DNA of 64,000 nucleotides from Vicia villosa (taxonomy: Eukaryota > Streptophyta > Magnoliopsida > Fabales > Fabaceae): positions 1 to 64,000 of the forward strand of contig NW_026705461.1 of NCBI RefSeq assembly GCF_029867415.1, in the 5' to 3' direction. Below, piece after piece: positions 11,887-22,430 of this stretch (position 1 is the stretch's first letter; each line of letters starts with the position of its first letter). Position numbers and translations under genes: made by a program. Below the pieces are notes generated by a model. It made no database searches. It saw only the letters and a list, made by a program, of their open reading frames with translations, and was not told the origin of the DNA.

Positions 11887-13192
11887 TGAAGGATAGAAAA
11901 ACACTTAGAAAGGGGGGGGGGGATTGAATAAGTGTGACTTTAAATCTTGGACGATAAAAATAAATTGCACAATTATTTTTATCCTGGTTCGCTGTTAACG
12001 AAGCTACTCCAGTCCACCCCCGCAGAGATGATTTACCTCAACTGAGGATTTAATCCACTAATCGCACGGATTACAATGGTTTTCCACTTAGTCCGCAACT
12101 AAGTCTTCCAGAGTCTTCTGATCACAACTTGATCACTCCAGGAACAACTGCTTAGTTCACTCCTAAGACTTTTCTAGAGTCTACTGATCAACACGATCAC
12201 TCTAGGCTTAGTTCACTCCTAAGACTTTTCTAGAGTCTACTGATCAACACGATCACTCTAGGCTTAGTTCACTCCTAAGACTTTCTGCTCAGCCAACTGC
12301 TAAGACTTCCTGCTCAGCCAACTGCTAAGACTTCCTAGAGTATACTGATCACACGATCACTCTAGTTCCTTACAACTTAATGTAATCAATTCAAGAGTTT
12401 ACAAATGCTTCTTAAAAGCGATAATCACAACTGTGATATTTCTCTTACAGTTTAAGCTTAATCTCACTAAAATATTACAACAGCAATGTAGTGAGCTTTG
12501 ATGAAGATGAAGATTCTGAGTTTAGATTTGAACAGCGTTTCAGCAAGTTTGATATGAGTTGTTTTGGTGCAGAATCGTTAACCTTGCTTCTCATCAGAAC
12601 TTCATATATATAGGCGTTGAGAAGATGACCGTTGAATGCATTTAATGCTTTGCGTGTTCCGTACAGCTTCGCATTTAATGTTATACGCTTTTGTCAACTA
12701 CCTCGAGCCTTGTTCACGCTGTGTCTACTGACGTAGCCTTTAGTAGCTTTAACGTTCCTTTTGTCAGTCAGCGTAGTCTGCCACGTGTACTTCCTTCTGA
12801 TCTGATGTTTGTGAATACGACGTTTGAATATCATCAGAGTCAAACAGCTTGGTGCATAGCATCTTCTGATCTTCTGACCTTGAAGTGCTTCTGAGCGTGA
12901 TACCATCTTCTGATCTTCAGTGCTTCTGATCTCATGTTCTTCTGATGCTTCCATAGACCCATGTTCTGATTCTGCTTCGACCATCTTCTGATGTCTTGCC
13001 AGACCATGTTCTGATGTTGCATGCTGAACCATTTGAGACACAACTTCTGAGCGCTGAATTATGCGTACTCTTTATATATTTCCTGAAAGGGAAATTGCAT
13101 TGGATTAGAGTACCATATTATCTTAAGCAAAATTCATATTATTGTTATCATCAAAACTAAGATAATTGATAAGAACAAATCTTGTTCTAACA
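11887..13192 (-). repeat. 3' LTR of copia-1
   Basis: This 1306-bp LTR reads, in the element's sense, from TGTTAGAACAAGATTTG to CTATCCTTCA. It carries a TATATATA box (sense strand) near 12605-12613, and tandem units at 12140-12260 (two copies of a roughly 56-bp unit) and 12280-12330 (two short units with GCTCAGCCAACTGCTAAGAC). A run of 11-12 G lies close to its end. Confidence 0.93.
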
Positions 13193-13362
13193 ATCTCCCC
13201 CTTTTTGATGATGACAAAAACATATATAAATGATATGAATTTGCGATCAGAAAGAGTAGACGGCAAAAGACAAATTACACAGCTATAGCATAAGCATATG
13301 AATAAGTCTCCCCCTGAGATTAACAATCTCCCCCTGAGATAAATAATCTCCCCCTGAAATAA
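13193..13362 (-). other. Polypurine tract of copia-1 and three pseudo-tracts
   Basis: In sense orientation CAAAAAGGGGGAGAT directly abuts the LTR (13193-13210). Three tandem tracts of the form TCAGGGGGAGA lie just upstream (13306-13362), each followed by AT-rich bases. The same arrangement exists in copia-2 at 29239-29288. Confidence 0.8.
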
Positions 13363-13439
13363 ATACTCGAAGAACTTTAATAAAAGACTTCCCTGATTAT
13401 TTCGGTAGAGACGATCATATAAGCTTCTGCCTTCAGAGA

Positions 13440-13715
13440 ATTCATAGCTTCTGACTTCTGCTTCCATTGGACAGCTTCAGAACTTGAATTTCTTTAGATC
13501 CTTAGAACACTCACAGCTTCTGACTTCTGCTTCCATTCAGGACAGCTTCAGAACTTGAATTTCTTTGATCTTCAGAACATTCACAGCTTCTGACTTCTGC
13601 TTCCATTCAGGACAGCTTCAGAACTTGAATTTCTGGATCTTTTGGAGCATTCACATCTTCTGATTTCTGCTTCCCTCGGATAGCTTCAGAACTTTGAATG
13701 TCTACCAACATCACT
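13440..13715 (-). repeat. Four copies of a 70-bp tandem repeat in the copia-1 3' UTR
   Basis: The anchor CTTCTGACTTCTGCTTCC recurs at 13448, 13517 and 13587, and with changes at 13657 (spacing 69, 70, 70). Copia-2 has about three related copies at 28960-29170. Confidence 0.85.
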
Positions 13716-13863
13716 TCATGCTAGATTTGTATCAGAACATTGTTGAATGTACCAGAGCATCATCAGAGCATCTCTACATCCTGAAATGTTACAGAACAAA
13801 AACTAAACGACAAAAGTCAGCATGAACGAGTTAGAACATAAAATGTATATTCAAATACATGAT

Positions 13864-13957
13864 ATGTATTAGAGCCAAATGTATCAGAGCATTTAGGCTA
13901 AAAACGTGTATCAGAGCAAATAATGTATCAGAGCCATAACATTATATGTATCAGAGC
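13864..13957 (-). repeat. Five repeats complementary to the copia primer-binding site
   Basis: Plus-strand ATGTATCAGAGC or one-base variants lie at 13864, 13879, 13906, 13923 and 13946. In the element's sense RNA each reads GCUCUGAUACAU, which matches the 3' end of initiator tRNA-Met over GCUCUGAUAC and can pair with the element's own primer site. Confidence 0.75.
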
Positions 13958-14460
13958 AAATAGAATTTTGTCAGAACAGGATAGACAATGATATTCAAAT
14001 TCTATTATCAGTGCTTCTGATTCATTCTTCTTTCTTGCTTCTGATCTCTGAAGCTTGACAGCACTCAGCTTGCTTCAGTTTCCATGGTTTTGCTTTGAAG
14101 ATTTTCTTCACTTCTCTGTACCTGCAAAACACTTAAACCATATAGAACTTGCAGTTCTTGTTAGTGAATGTGTGGGAGCCTTTACCCAGCAACTGATAGA
14201 TTTAATCAAATCATTTATCATTTATCTTTCTCCCCCTTTTTGTCATAACATCAAAAAGAATGTTTAAAAAGATTCAGATGCATAAAACGACAAAAGAAAA
14301 CATTTACTGGAATGTAAAACACAAGGAAACTTTTTCATTGATAATCAAAAGATGATTACAAGAAGATGTGCAACAAGGAAAATAAAACTACTAAGACCAA
14401 ATCCTAGGACCCTAGCTAAGACCACGTCTGTGCCAGCATGCCATGAAGGAGTGAAACGCC

Positions 14461-14850
14461 TCATTGACTGCTTCTAGGGCTTTCAGGCGAGGGATCAGGG
14501 AGACTTGGTCCTGCAGCAGATCTTCCACCACCTTTACCAGAGACAACATCCTCAGCGGGTGAAGATGAAGAGATGTCTTCAGAAGAGATTAAGGGAGAGG
14601 AAAGATCAGAGGAAGCTGAGTCTTGAAGGTCGAAAGATGAGGAAGAAGATGGAGATGATGGAGGGCTTTCACCAGGAGGATGAAACACACGTCTAGAATA
14701 GTTTCCAGACAACATTGCTTCGAAAGGATTCACCTTGAGAGGATCATAGGTGATTTTGATCTTTTTGGGTTTGGAAGGTGATGTTTCAACAGCTTTTCGT
14801 TTGTTGTTTTTATCATTTTCATTATTTCCTGGGCTTGATGAAGAATTCAT
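14461..14850 (-). CDS. Short extra ORF between pol and 3' LTR of copia-1, function unknown
   Basis: This 129-residue ORF occupies the place where SIRE-like elements carry an envelope-like gene. It begins MNSSSSPGNNENDKNNKRKA and has a basic cluster (KRKAVETSPSKPKKIKI) that resembles a bipartite nuclear-localisation signal. Serine- and proline-rich acidic sequence follows (SPPSSPSSSSSFDLQDSASS). No membrane segment is seen. It is far shorter than the 946-residue ORF of copia-2, and its sequence is not obviously the same, so it is either a truncated or a different extra gene. A CT-rich leader resembling that before the copia-2 ORF precedes it. The predicted protein is low-complexity, which limits any functional claim. 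Confidence 0.5.
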   Translation of the reverse strand: MNSSSSPGNNENDKNNKRKAVETSPSKPKKIKITYDPLKVNPFEAMLSGNYSRRVFHPPGESPPSSPSSSSSFDLQDSASSDLSSPLISSEDISSSSPAEDVVSGKGGGRSAAGPSLPDPSPESPRSSQ

Positions 14851-15314
14851 GATGGGTTTGCAGAAAAATGAACAGGAAGAGTTTGATATGGAAGAGAGAG
14901 AGAGACAACCTTTATGAGGAATGCAACGAGATAGAAAAAGTAGAGAGGGAACGAGAAGAGTTTAAAGAGTATTTAAAAGAAAATGAAATGAAACGAATGA
15001 TGAAAAGCATTTAATGTTACGTGACGTGAGGAGAGATAATAAAGACGAATGAGGTGACTAGCACAGTTACCTATGGTCGGCGTCCCTTCAACTGCACGCG
15101 CGCTTATCCATGAATAGTAACGACAGGTTTACCATCCCGAGATAAAACGTAACAGCTGTTTTGCTTTAAAAGAGGTTCTGAATCAACTTAGACAATGAAA
15201 CATTAGTAATAACCGAATCATAATTTCTAAAAGAATTCAATCAGAACTTCTGATAAAAAAAATTGTTCCACATTCATTTCAGAAGATACTCATACATGAG
15301 AACTTCTCATCTTC

Positions 15315-18300
15315 TCATTCTGGGCATAAATCCATACTGATGTTCTTCAGAATGAACTTAAACCTATCTTCAGCCAGGGGTTTTGTAAAGATATCAGCCC
15401 ATTGATGGTCTGTATCAACAAAGTTTAAAGAAATAACACCGTTCTGAACATAGTCCCTTATGAAATGATGTTTTATCTCAATATGTTTAGCTTTTGAATG
15501 AAGAATAGGATTCTTAGATAAACATATAGCAGAAGTATTATCACAGAATATAGGAATGTTACTCTCAAATATCTGATAATCTTCTAACTGACTCTTCATC
15601 CAGAGCATCTGTGTACTACAACCAGCAGCAGCGACATATTCTGCTTCTGTGGTTGATAGAGCAATTGTTGCTTGCTTCTTGCTGTACCAGGAGATCAAAT
15701 GACTTCCAAGAAATTGGCAACTTCCTGAAGTACTTTTTCTTTCAATTCTGTCTCCAGTATAATCAGCATCGCAGAATCCTACTAAGTTGTATTCTTTAGA
15801 TTTTCTGTAAACTAAGCCAACATTAGTAGTACCTTTCAGATACCTTAGAATTCTCTTAACAGCAGTTAAATGAGATTCTCTAGGATCTGATTGGAATCTA
15901 GCACACAAACAAACACTGAACAGAATGTCAGGTCTAGAAGCAGTCAAATATAGAAGAGATCCAATCATACCTCTGTATAACTTCTGATCTACCTTCTTAC
16001 TTACCTCATCCTTACCTAGGATGCATGTTGGATGCATAGGAGTTTTGGCTTCTTTGCAGTCTAGAAGATTAAACTTCTTCAGAAGTTCCTTCACATACTT
16101 GGTTTGGTGAACGTACGTTCCTTCTGATGTTTGATTTATTTGTATTCCAAGGAAGTACTTGAGTTCTCCCATCATGCTCATTTCAAACTCAGCCTGCATA
16201 GACTTAGCAAACTCCTTTCCAAGTGTAGCATTAGATGTTCCAAAAATAATATCATCTACATATATTTGACAAATTAAAATATCCTTTTTAAAGGTTTTAC
16301 AAAAGAGAGTAGTGTCCACTTTTCCTCTAGTGAAACCATTATCCAGAAGGAAAGAACTTAAGCGTTCATACCAAGCTCTGGGAGCCTGTTTCAATCCATA
16401 TAAAGATTTCTTAAGTTTAAAAACATGATTAGGAGACATAGAGTCTTCAAAACCAGGAGGTTGATGGACATAAACTTCTTCATCTATATAACCATTTAAG
16501 AAGGCACTCTTAACATCCATTTGATAGAGAGTGATGTTATGTTGAGTGGCAAAAGAAATTAATAAACGAATAGATTCTAACCTGGCCACTGGTGCAAAGG
16601 TTTCTGTATAATCAATCCCTTCTTGCTGACTATAACCCTGAGCCACCAGTCTGGCTTTGTTTCTTACCACTTCACCTTTCTCACTGAGCTTGTTTCTGAA
16701 GACCCATTTTGTACCGATTATATTGAATCCATCTGGTCTAGGAACAAGATCCCAAACATCATTCCTTGTAAACTGATTCAGTTCTTCTTGCATAGCAATT
16801 ATCCAGTCTGGATCTTCTAGAGCATGATCAACAGAAGTTGGCTCGATCAAAGATACAAGACCTAATTGACAGTCTGCATTGTTCTTAAGGAATGCTCTTG
16901 TTCTGATTGGATCATCCTTCTTTCCAAGAATGACGTCTTCTGAATGACCAGAGATGAGTCTGGATGATCTTCTGACAGATGGTTCTTCAGATATGCTTAG
17001 ATCCTCCAGAGAAGCTGATACTTGATCTTCAGATTCTTTGCTTCTGAGAGGTTCTGCTTCTGATGCGTTGCTTCTTGGCTCAACAACTTCTGATATGTCA
17101 ATGTCATAACCTGCAAAATTATCAACCTGCTTTGGTTTTTCAGAACCAAGCTTATCATCAAACCTGATATTGATTGATTCTTCTACAACCAATGTTTCAG
17201 TATTGTATACTCTGTAGCCTTTTGAGCGTTCAGAATATCCAAGAAGGAAACATTTTTGTGCTTTGGAATCAAACTTACCAAGATGATCTTTAGTGTTCAG
17301 AATAAAGCATACACATCCAAAAGGATGGAAATATGAAATGTTGGGCTTTCTATTCTTCCACAATTCATAAGGAGTCTTATTTAGAATAGGTCTGATAGAG
17401 ATTCTATTCTGAATATAACATGCAGTGTTTATTGCTTCTGCCCAGAAATGCTTAGCCATATTGGTTTCGTTGATCATGGTTCTGGCCATTTCTTGAAGAG
17501 TCCTATTCTTTCGCTCTACAACTCCATTTTGCTGTGGAGTTCTAGGACAAGAGAAATCATGGGCAATACCATTTTCTTTGAAGAATTCTTCAAAGGATCT
17601 GTTCTCAAATTCACCACCATGATCACTTCTGACCTTTATGATTTTACACTCTTTTTCAGATTGAATCTGAATGCAGAAATCAAAGAACACTGAATGAGTC
17701 TCATCCTTGTGTTTCAAGAATTTTACCCAAGTCCAGCGGCTATAATCATCTACGATGACTAATCCATATTTCTTTCCTCTGACAGATGCTGTTTTGACTG
17801 GGCCAAACAGATCAATGTGCAAGAGTTCTAATGGCCTTGAGGTAGAAACAACATTCTTAGACTTGAATGCAGGTTTGGAGAACTTGCCCTTCTGACATGC
17901 TTCACAAAGAGCATCTGATTTGAATTTCAGATTAGGGAGTCCTCTGACCAGATTCAGTTTGTTAATCTGAGAAATCTTTCTCAAACTAGCATGACCTAAT
18001 CTCCTGTGCCAGACCCACTGCTCTTCAGAAACAGGCATAAGACAAGTCACCTTCTGACTCATAAGATCTTGCAGATCTGTCTTATAAATGTTGTTCTTCC
18101 TCTTGCCTGTAAATAGGATTGAGCCATCCTTCTGATTTACAGCCTTGCAAGACTCTTGATTAAAGATTATATCATAACCATTGTCACTCAATTGACTGAT
18201 AGATAAGAGGTTATGTGTTAATCCTTCTACAAGAAGTACATTAGAGATGGAAGGAGAGTTACCAGACTTTATAGTTCCAGAGCCAATTATCTTGCCCTTC

Positions 18301-18449
18301 TGAACTCCTCCGAACTTGACTTCTCCTCCAGACTTAAGCACCAGGTCTTGGAACATAGACCTTCTTCCTGTCATGTGTCGCGAGCATCCAGAGTCCAGGT
18401 ACCATGACATGTTGTGCTTTGTCCTTCTTGCAGCCAAGGATATCTGCAA
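15315..18449 (-). CDS. Copia-1 pol: protease, integrase, reverse transcriptase, RNase H
   Basis: The frame encodes the Ty1/copia order PR-INT-RT-RH in about 1044 residues. The protease has WYLDSGCSRHMTG (Asp 19). Integrase has an H-H-C-C finger (HRRLGHAS to CEACQKGK) and catalytic Asp 213, Asp 276 and Glu 312, again DD35E. Reverse transcriptase has KARLVAQGYSQQEGIDYTET and the catalytic YVDDI near residue 732. RNase H has GFCDADYTGD and STTEAEYVAA. The protein ends near SMDLCPE. There is no in-frame stop. It overlaps the end of gag by about 116 nt in another frame, and the first residues upstream of WYLDSG are not a genuine start, so expression would need a frameshift from gag, or a base was lost here. 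The enzymes look intact and could serve relatives such as copia-2. Confidence 0.94.
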   Translation of the reverse strand: MQISLAARRTKHNMSWYLDSGCSRHMTGRRSMFQDLVLKSGGEVKFGGVQKGKIIGSGTIKSGNSPSISNVLLVEGLTHNLLSISQLSDNGYDIIFNQESCKAVNQKDGSILFTGKRKNNIYKTDLQDLMSQKVTCLMPVSEEQWVWHRRLGHASLRKISQINKLNLVRGLPNLKFKSDALCEACQKGKFSKPAFKSKNVVSTSRPLELLHIDLFGPVKTASVRGKKYGLVIVDDYSRWTWVKFLKHKDETHSVFFDFCIQIQSEKECKIIKVRSDHGGEFENRSFEEFFKENGIAHDFSCPRTPQQNGVVERKNRTLQEMARTMINETNMAKHFWAEAINTACYIQNRISIRPILNKTPYELWKNRKPNISYFHPFGCVCFILNTKDHLGKFDSKAQKCFLLGYSERSKGYRVYNTETLVVEESINIRFDDKLGSEKPKQVDNFAGYDIDISEVVEPRSNASEAEPLRSKESEDQVSASLEDLSISEEPSVRRSSRLISGHSEDVILGKKDDPIRTRAFLKNNADCQLGLVSLIEPTSVDHALEDPDWIIAMQEELNQFTRNDVWDLVPRPDGFNIIGTKWVFRNKLSEKGEVVRNKARLVAQGYSQQEGIDYTETFAPVARLESIRLLISFATQHNITLYQMDVKSAFLNGYIDEEVYVHQPPGFEDSMSPNHVFKLKKSLYGLKQAPRAWYERLSSFLLDNGFTRGKVDTTLFCKTFKKDILICQIYVDDIIFGTSNATLGKEFAKSMQAEFEMSMMGELKYFLGIQINQTSEGTYVHQTKYVKELLKKFNLLDCKEAKTPMHPTCILGKDEVSKKVDQKLYRGMIGSLLYLTASRPDILFSVCLCARFQSDPRESHLTAVKRILRYLKGTTNVGLVYRKSKEYNLVGFCDADYTGDRIERKSTSGSCQFLGSHLISWYSKKQATIALSTTEAEYVAAAGCSTQMLWMKSQLEDYQIFESNIPIFCDNTSAICLSKNPILHSKAKHIEIKHHFIRDYVQNGVISLNFVDTDHQWADIFTKPLAEDRFKFILKNISMDLCPE

Positions 18450-20241
18450 TAGGAATAATCTTATCCTTAGGTACCCACATCTTTTTGGGTCCTTTCTTGT
18501 TAGATTTTCTCAAGTTCTGATTGAACTTGGGTTTTACATTATAAGCAATAGGAGGAACAGCATGATAATTCTTAATGTGAGTTTCATGATATTTCCTAGG
18601 TTGTGTCACATGCTTCTTAGTGTGTGTAATGTGAAAACTTTGTGCATGTGAAGTGTGCCTAATATCATGTGAGTGGCCATACTTGAACTGATCATACAAT
18701 GGCTTGTATGTGATTTTCATCTCATCAACAGGTTCAAGTTTGTATGGGGTTTCACCCTCATAACCAATGCCAACTCTTTTGTTTCCAGACACAGCATATA
18801 TCATAGAAGCTAGCTGACTTCTGCCAATACTTCTAGATAAGAACTTCCTGAAACTTAAATCATATTCTTTCAGAATATGGTTTAGACTAGGAGTGGATTT
18901 TTCTGAATCGGAAGGAGATCCAACATTATTGGATAATTTTAAAAGTTTTTCTCTTAATTCAGAATTTTCCAACTCAAGCTTCTTTGTTTCAAATTCAAAT
19001 TGCTTTTTCAGCTTTTTGTATTTGAGACTAATTTGAGACTTGAGTTCCAGAAGTTCAGTTAGACCGGAAACTAACTCATCTCTAGTAAGTTCAGAAAATA
19101 CCTCTTCAGAATCTGATTCTGATGTAGATTCTGATCCGTCATCTTCTGTCGCCATCAGCGCACAGTTGGCCTGCTCATCTTCTGAATCATCTTCTGACTC
19201 ATCCCAGGTTGCCATAAGACTTTTCTTCTTATGAAACTTTTTCTTGGGACTTTCCTTCTGAAGATTTGGACATTCATTCTTGTAGTGTCCAGGCTCATTG
19301 CATTCATAGCACATGACCTTCTTCTTGTCAAATCTTCTTTCATCAGAAGATTCTCCACGTTCAAATTTCCTTGAACTTCTGAAGCCTCTGAACTTCCTTT
19401 GCTTGGTCTTCCAGAGTTGATTTAGCCTTCTGGAGATCAGGGACAGTTCATCTTCTTCTTCAGATTCTGATTCTTCAGGATCTTCTTCTCTAGCCTGAAA
19501 AGCGTTAGTGCATTTCTTGATATTTGATTTTAATGCAATAGACTTACCTTTCTTTTGAGGCTCATTTGCGTCCAGCTCAATCTCATGACTTCTCAAGGCA
19601 CTGATCAGCTCTTCCAGAGAAACTTCATTCAGATTCTTTGCAATCTTGAATGCAGTCACCATAGGACCCCATCTTCTGGGTAAGCTTCTGATGATCTTCT
19701 TTACGTGATCCGCCTTGGTGTATCCCTTGTCAAGAACTCTCAATCCAGCAGTCAGGGTTTGAAATCTTGAAAACATCTTTTCAATGTCTTCATCATCCTC
19801 CATCTTGAAGGCTTCATACTTCTGGATTAAGGCTAAAGCTTTTGTCTCCTTGACTTGAGCATTTCCTTCATGAGTCATTTTCAAGGACTCATATATGTCA
19901 TAGGCCGTTTCCCTGTTAGATATCTTCTCATACTCAGCATGAGAGATAGCATTCAGCAAAACAGTTCTACATTTATGATGATTCCTGAAAAGCTTCTTTT
20001 GATCATCATTCATTTCTTGCCTTGACAGCTTCACGCCTCTGGCATTTACTGGATGTTTGTAACCATCCATCAGAAGATCCCATAGATCACCATCTAGACC
20101 CAGAAAGTAACTTTCCAGTTTATCTTTCCAGTATTCAAAGTTTTCACCATCAAATACCGGCGGTCTAGTATAACCATTGTTACCGTTGTATTGCTCAGCA
20201 GAGCCAGATGTAGATGTAGTCTTTTCACTTTCATCAACCAT
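18334..20241 (-). CDS. Copia-1 gag
   Basis: The 635-residue capsid/nucleocapsid protein starts MVDESEKTTSTSGSAEQ, 74 bp after the primer site. An N-terminal copia gag domain follows (PPVFDGENFEYWKDKLESYF to LRVLDKGYTKADHVKKIIRSLP, about residues 25-200). A CX2CX4HX4C zinc knuckle, CYECNEPGHYKNEC, starts near residue 311. Acidic serine-rich sequence and a predicted coiled coil (LKSQISLKYKKLKKQFEFET) come next. The tail (KKMWVPKDKIIPIADILGC) runs over the start of the pol frame. Copia-2 has a near-identical but frameshifted gag at 22759-24665. Confidence 0.94.
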   Translation of the reverse strand: MVDESEKTTSTSGSAEQYNGNNGYTRPPVFDGENFEYWKDKLESYFLGLDGDLWDLLMDGYKHPVNARGVKLSRQEMNDDQKKLFRNHHKCRTVLLNAISHAEYEKISNRETAYDIYESLKMTHEGNAQVKETKALALIQKYEAFKMEDDEDIEKMFSRFQTLTAGLRVLDKGYTKADHVKKIIRSLPRRWGPMVTAFKIAKNLNEVSLEELISALRSHEIELDANEPQKKGKSIALKSNIKKCTNAFQAREEDPEESESEEEDELSLISRRLNQLWKTKQRKFRGFRSSRKFERGESSDERRFDKKKVMCYECNEPGHYKNECPNLQKESPKKKFHKKKSLMATWDESEDDSEDEQANCALMATEDDGSESTSESDSEEVFSELTRDELVSGLTELLELKSQISLKYKKLKKQFEFETKKLELENSELREKLLKLSNNVGSPSDSEKSTPSLNHILKEYDLSFRKFLSRSIGRSQLASMIYAVSGNKRVGIGYEGETPYKLEPVDEMKITYKPLYDQFKYGHSHDIRHTSHAQSFHITHTKKHVTQPRKYHETHIKNYHAVPPIAYNVKPKFNQNLRKSNKKGPKKMWVPKDKIIPIADILGCKKDKAQHVMVPGLWMLATHDRKKVYVPRPGA

Positions 20242-20314
20242 CTTTTAAATGAAGCGTTTTTCTCTTCCTGAATCTTTTCTAAACACGGTTAAGTGCTTGC
20301 ACCTTAGAACCGGC

Positions 20315-20326
20315 GCTCTGATACCA
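20315..20326 (-). other. Primer-binding site of copia-1 (tRNA-iMet)
   Basis: On the minus strand TGGTATCAGAGC lies 2 bp from the LTR end and matches the 3' end of initiator tRNA-Met over 12 nt. It fixes the element's orientation. Confidence 0.93.
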
Positions 20327-20328
20327 AT

Positions 20329-21375
20329 TGAAGGATAGAAAAACACTTAGAAAGGGGGGGGATTGAATAAGTGTGACTTTAAATCTTGGACGATAAAAAT
20401 AAATTGCACAATTATTTTTATCCTGGTTCGCTGTTAACGAAGCTACTCCAGTCCACCCCCGCAGAGATGATTTACCTCAACTGAGGATTTAATCCACTAA
20501 TCGCACGGATTACAATGGTTTTCCACTTAGTCCGCAACTAAGTCTTCCAGAGTCTTCTGATCACAACTTGATCACTCCAGGAACAACTGCTTAGTTCACT
20601 CCTAAGACTTTTCTAGAGTCTACTGATCAACACGATCACTCTAGGCTTAGTTCACTCCTAAGACTTTTCTAGAGTCTACTGATCAACACGATCACTCTAG
20701 GCTTAGTTCACTCCTAAGACTTTCTGCTCAGCCAACTGCTAAGACTTCCTGCTCAGCCAACTGCTAAGACTTCCTAGAGTATACTGATCACACGATCACT
20801 CTAGTTCCTTACAACTTAATGTAATCAATTCAAGAGTTTACAAATGCTTCTTAAAAGCGATAATCACAACTGTGATATTTCTCTTACAGTTTAAGCTTAA
20901 TCTCACTAAAATATTACAACAGCAATGTAGTGAGCTTTGATGAAGATGAAGATTCTGAGTTTAGATTTGAACAGCGTTTCAGCAAGTTTGATATGAGTTG
21001 TTTTGGTGCAGAATCGTTAACCTTGCTTCTCATCAGAACTTCATATATATAGGCGTTGAGAAGATGACCGTTGAATGCATTTAATGCTTTGCGTGTTCCG
21101 TACAGCTTCGCATTTAATGTTATACGCTTTTGTCAACTACCTCGAGCCTTGTTCACGCTGTGTCTACTGACGTAGCCTTTAGTAGCTTTAACGTTCCTTT
21201 TGTCAGTCAGCGTAGTCTGCCACGTGTACTTCCTTCTGATCTGATGTTTGTGAATACGACGTTTGAATATCATCAGAGTCAAACAGCTTGGTGCATAGCA
21301 TCTTCTGATCTTCTGACCTTGAAGTGCTTCTGAGCGTGATACCATCTTCTGATCTTCAGTGCTTCTGATCTCATG
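20329..21375 (-). repeat. 5' LTR of copia-1, first part (split by copia-2)
   Basis: This 1047-bp portion matches 11887-12936 almost base for base. It stops at GATCTCATG, where copia-2 inserted, and the remaining 256 bp are at 30704-30959. Confidence 0.93.
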
Positions 21376-21955
21376 TGTTAGAACAAGATTTGTTCTTATC
21401 AATTATCTTAGTTTTGATGATAACAATAATATGAATTTTGCTTAAGATAATATGGTACTCTAATCCAATGCAATTTCCCTTTCAGGAAATATATAAAGAG
21501 TACGCATAATTCAGCGCTCAGAAGATGTATCTCAAATGGTTCAGCATGCAACATCAGAACATGGTCTGGCAAGACATCAGAAGATGGTCGAAGCAGAATC
21601 AGAACATGGGTCTATGGAAGCATCAGAAGAACATGAGATCAGAAGCACTGAAGATCAGAAGATGGTATCACGCTCAGAAGCACTTCAAGGTCAGAAGATC
21701 AGAAGATGCTATGCACCAAGCTGTTTGACTCTGATGATATTCAAACGTCGTATTCACAAACATCAGATCAGAAGGAAGTACACGTGGCAGACTACGCTGA
21801 CTGACAAAAGGAACGTTAAAGCTACTAAAGGCTACGTCAGTAGACACAGCGTGAACAAGGCTCGAGGTAGTTGACAAAAGCGTATAACATTAAATGCAAA
21901 GCTGTACGGAACACGCAAAGCATTAAATGCATTCAACGGTCATCTTCTCAACGCC

Positions 21956-21964
21956 TATAAATAT
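21956..21964 (+). promoter_or_regulatory. TATA box of the copia-2 5' LTR
   Basis: TATAAATAT follows a GC-containing stretch (CAACGCC). The copy in the 3' LTR is at 29983-29991. Copia-1 has TATATATAT at the matching place. Confidence 0.75.
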
Positions 21965-22234
21965 GAAGTTCTGATGAGAAGCAAGGTTAACGATTTCGCA
22001 CCAATACAATTCAAATTAACTTGCTGAAACTCTGTTCAAATCTAAACTCAGAATCTTCATCTTCATCAAAGCTCACTACATTGCTGTTGTAATATCTTAG
22101 TGAGATTAAGCTTAAATTGTAAGAGAAATATCACAGTTGTGATTATCGCTTTTAAGAAGCATTTGTAAACTCTTGAATAGATTACATTAAGTTGTAAGGA
22201 ACTAGAGTGATCAGTTGATCAGTATACTCTAGGA

Positions 22235-22430
22235 AGTCTTAGCTGTTGGCTGAGCAGGAAGTCTTGGCAGTTGGCTGAGCAGGAAGTCTTGGCAGTTGGC
22301 TGAGCAGGAAGTCTTGGCAGTTGGCTGAGCAGAAAGTCTTAGGAGTGAACTAAGCCTAGAGTGATCGTGTTGATCAGTAGACTCTAGAAAAGTCTTAGGA
22401 GTGAACTAAGCAGTTGTTCCTGGAGTGATC
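22235..22430 (+). repeat. Variable tandem units inside the copia LTR
   Basis: In copia-2 about four units containing AAGTCTTGGCAGTTGGCTG are followed by one unit with AGGAGTGAACTAAGCCTAGA. In copia-1 (12140-12360) there are two of the first kind and two or more of the second. The difference accounts for most of the LTR length variation between the two copies. Confidence 0.8.

Noticed and set aside
11912..11933. Long poly-G run near the start of the copia-1 LTR as a G-quadruplex
   Set aside because: It is a single homopolymer that differs in length between the LTRs (about 11 against 8), more likely slippage or assembly noise than a structured element.
20315..20326. tRNA-like sequences at primer sites (also 1775-1792, 22674-22685, 42980-42997, 62992-63003)
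   Set aside because: Only 12-18 bases complementary to tRNA 3' ends are present, without a cloverleaf; these are primer-binding sites and not tRNA genes.
21536..21874. 112-codon open frame in the copia LTR (also 29563-29901 and, inverted, at 12694-13041)
   Set aside because: It lies mainly in U3 upstream of the TATA box, is open on both strands because of the repetitive CAGAAG composition, and has no domain.
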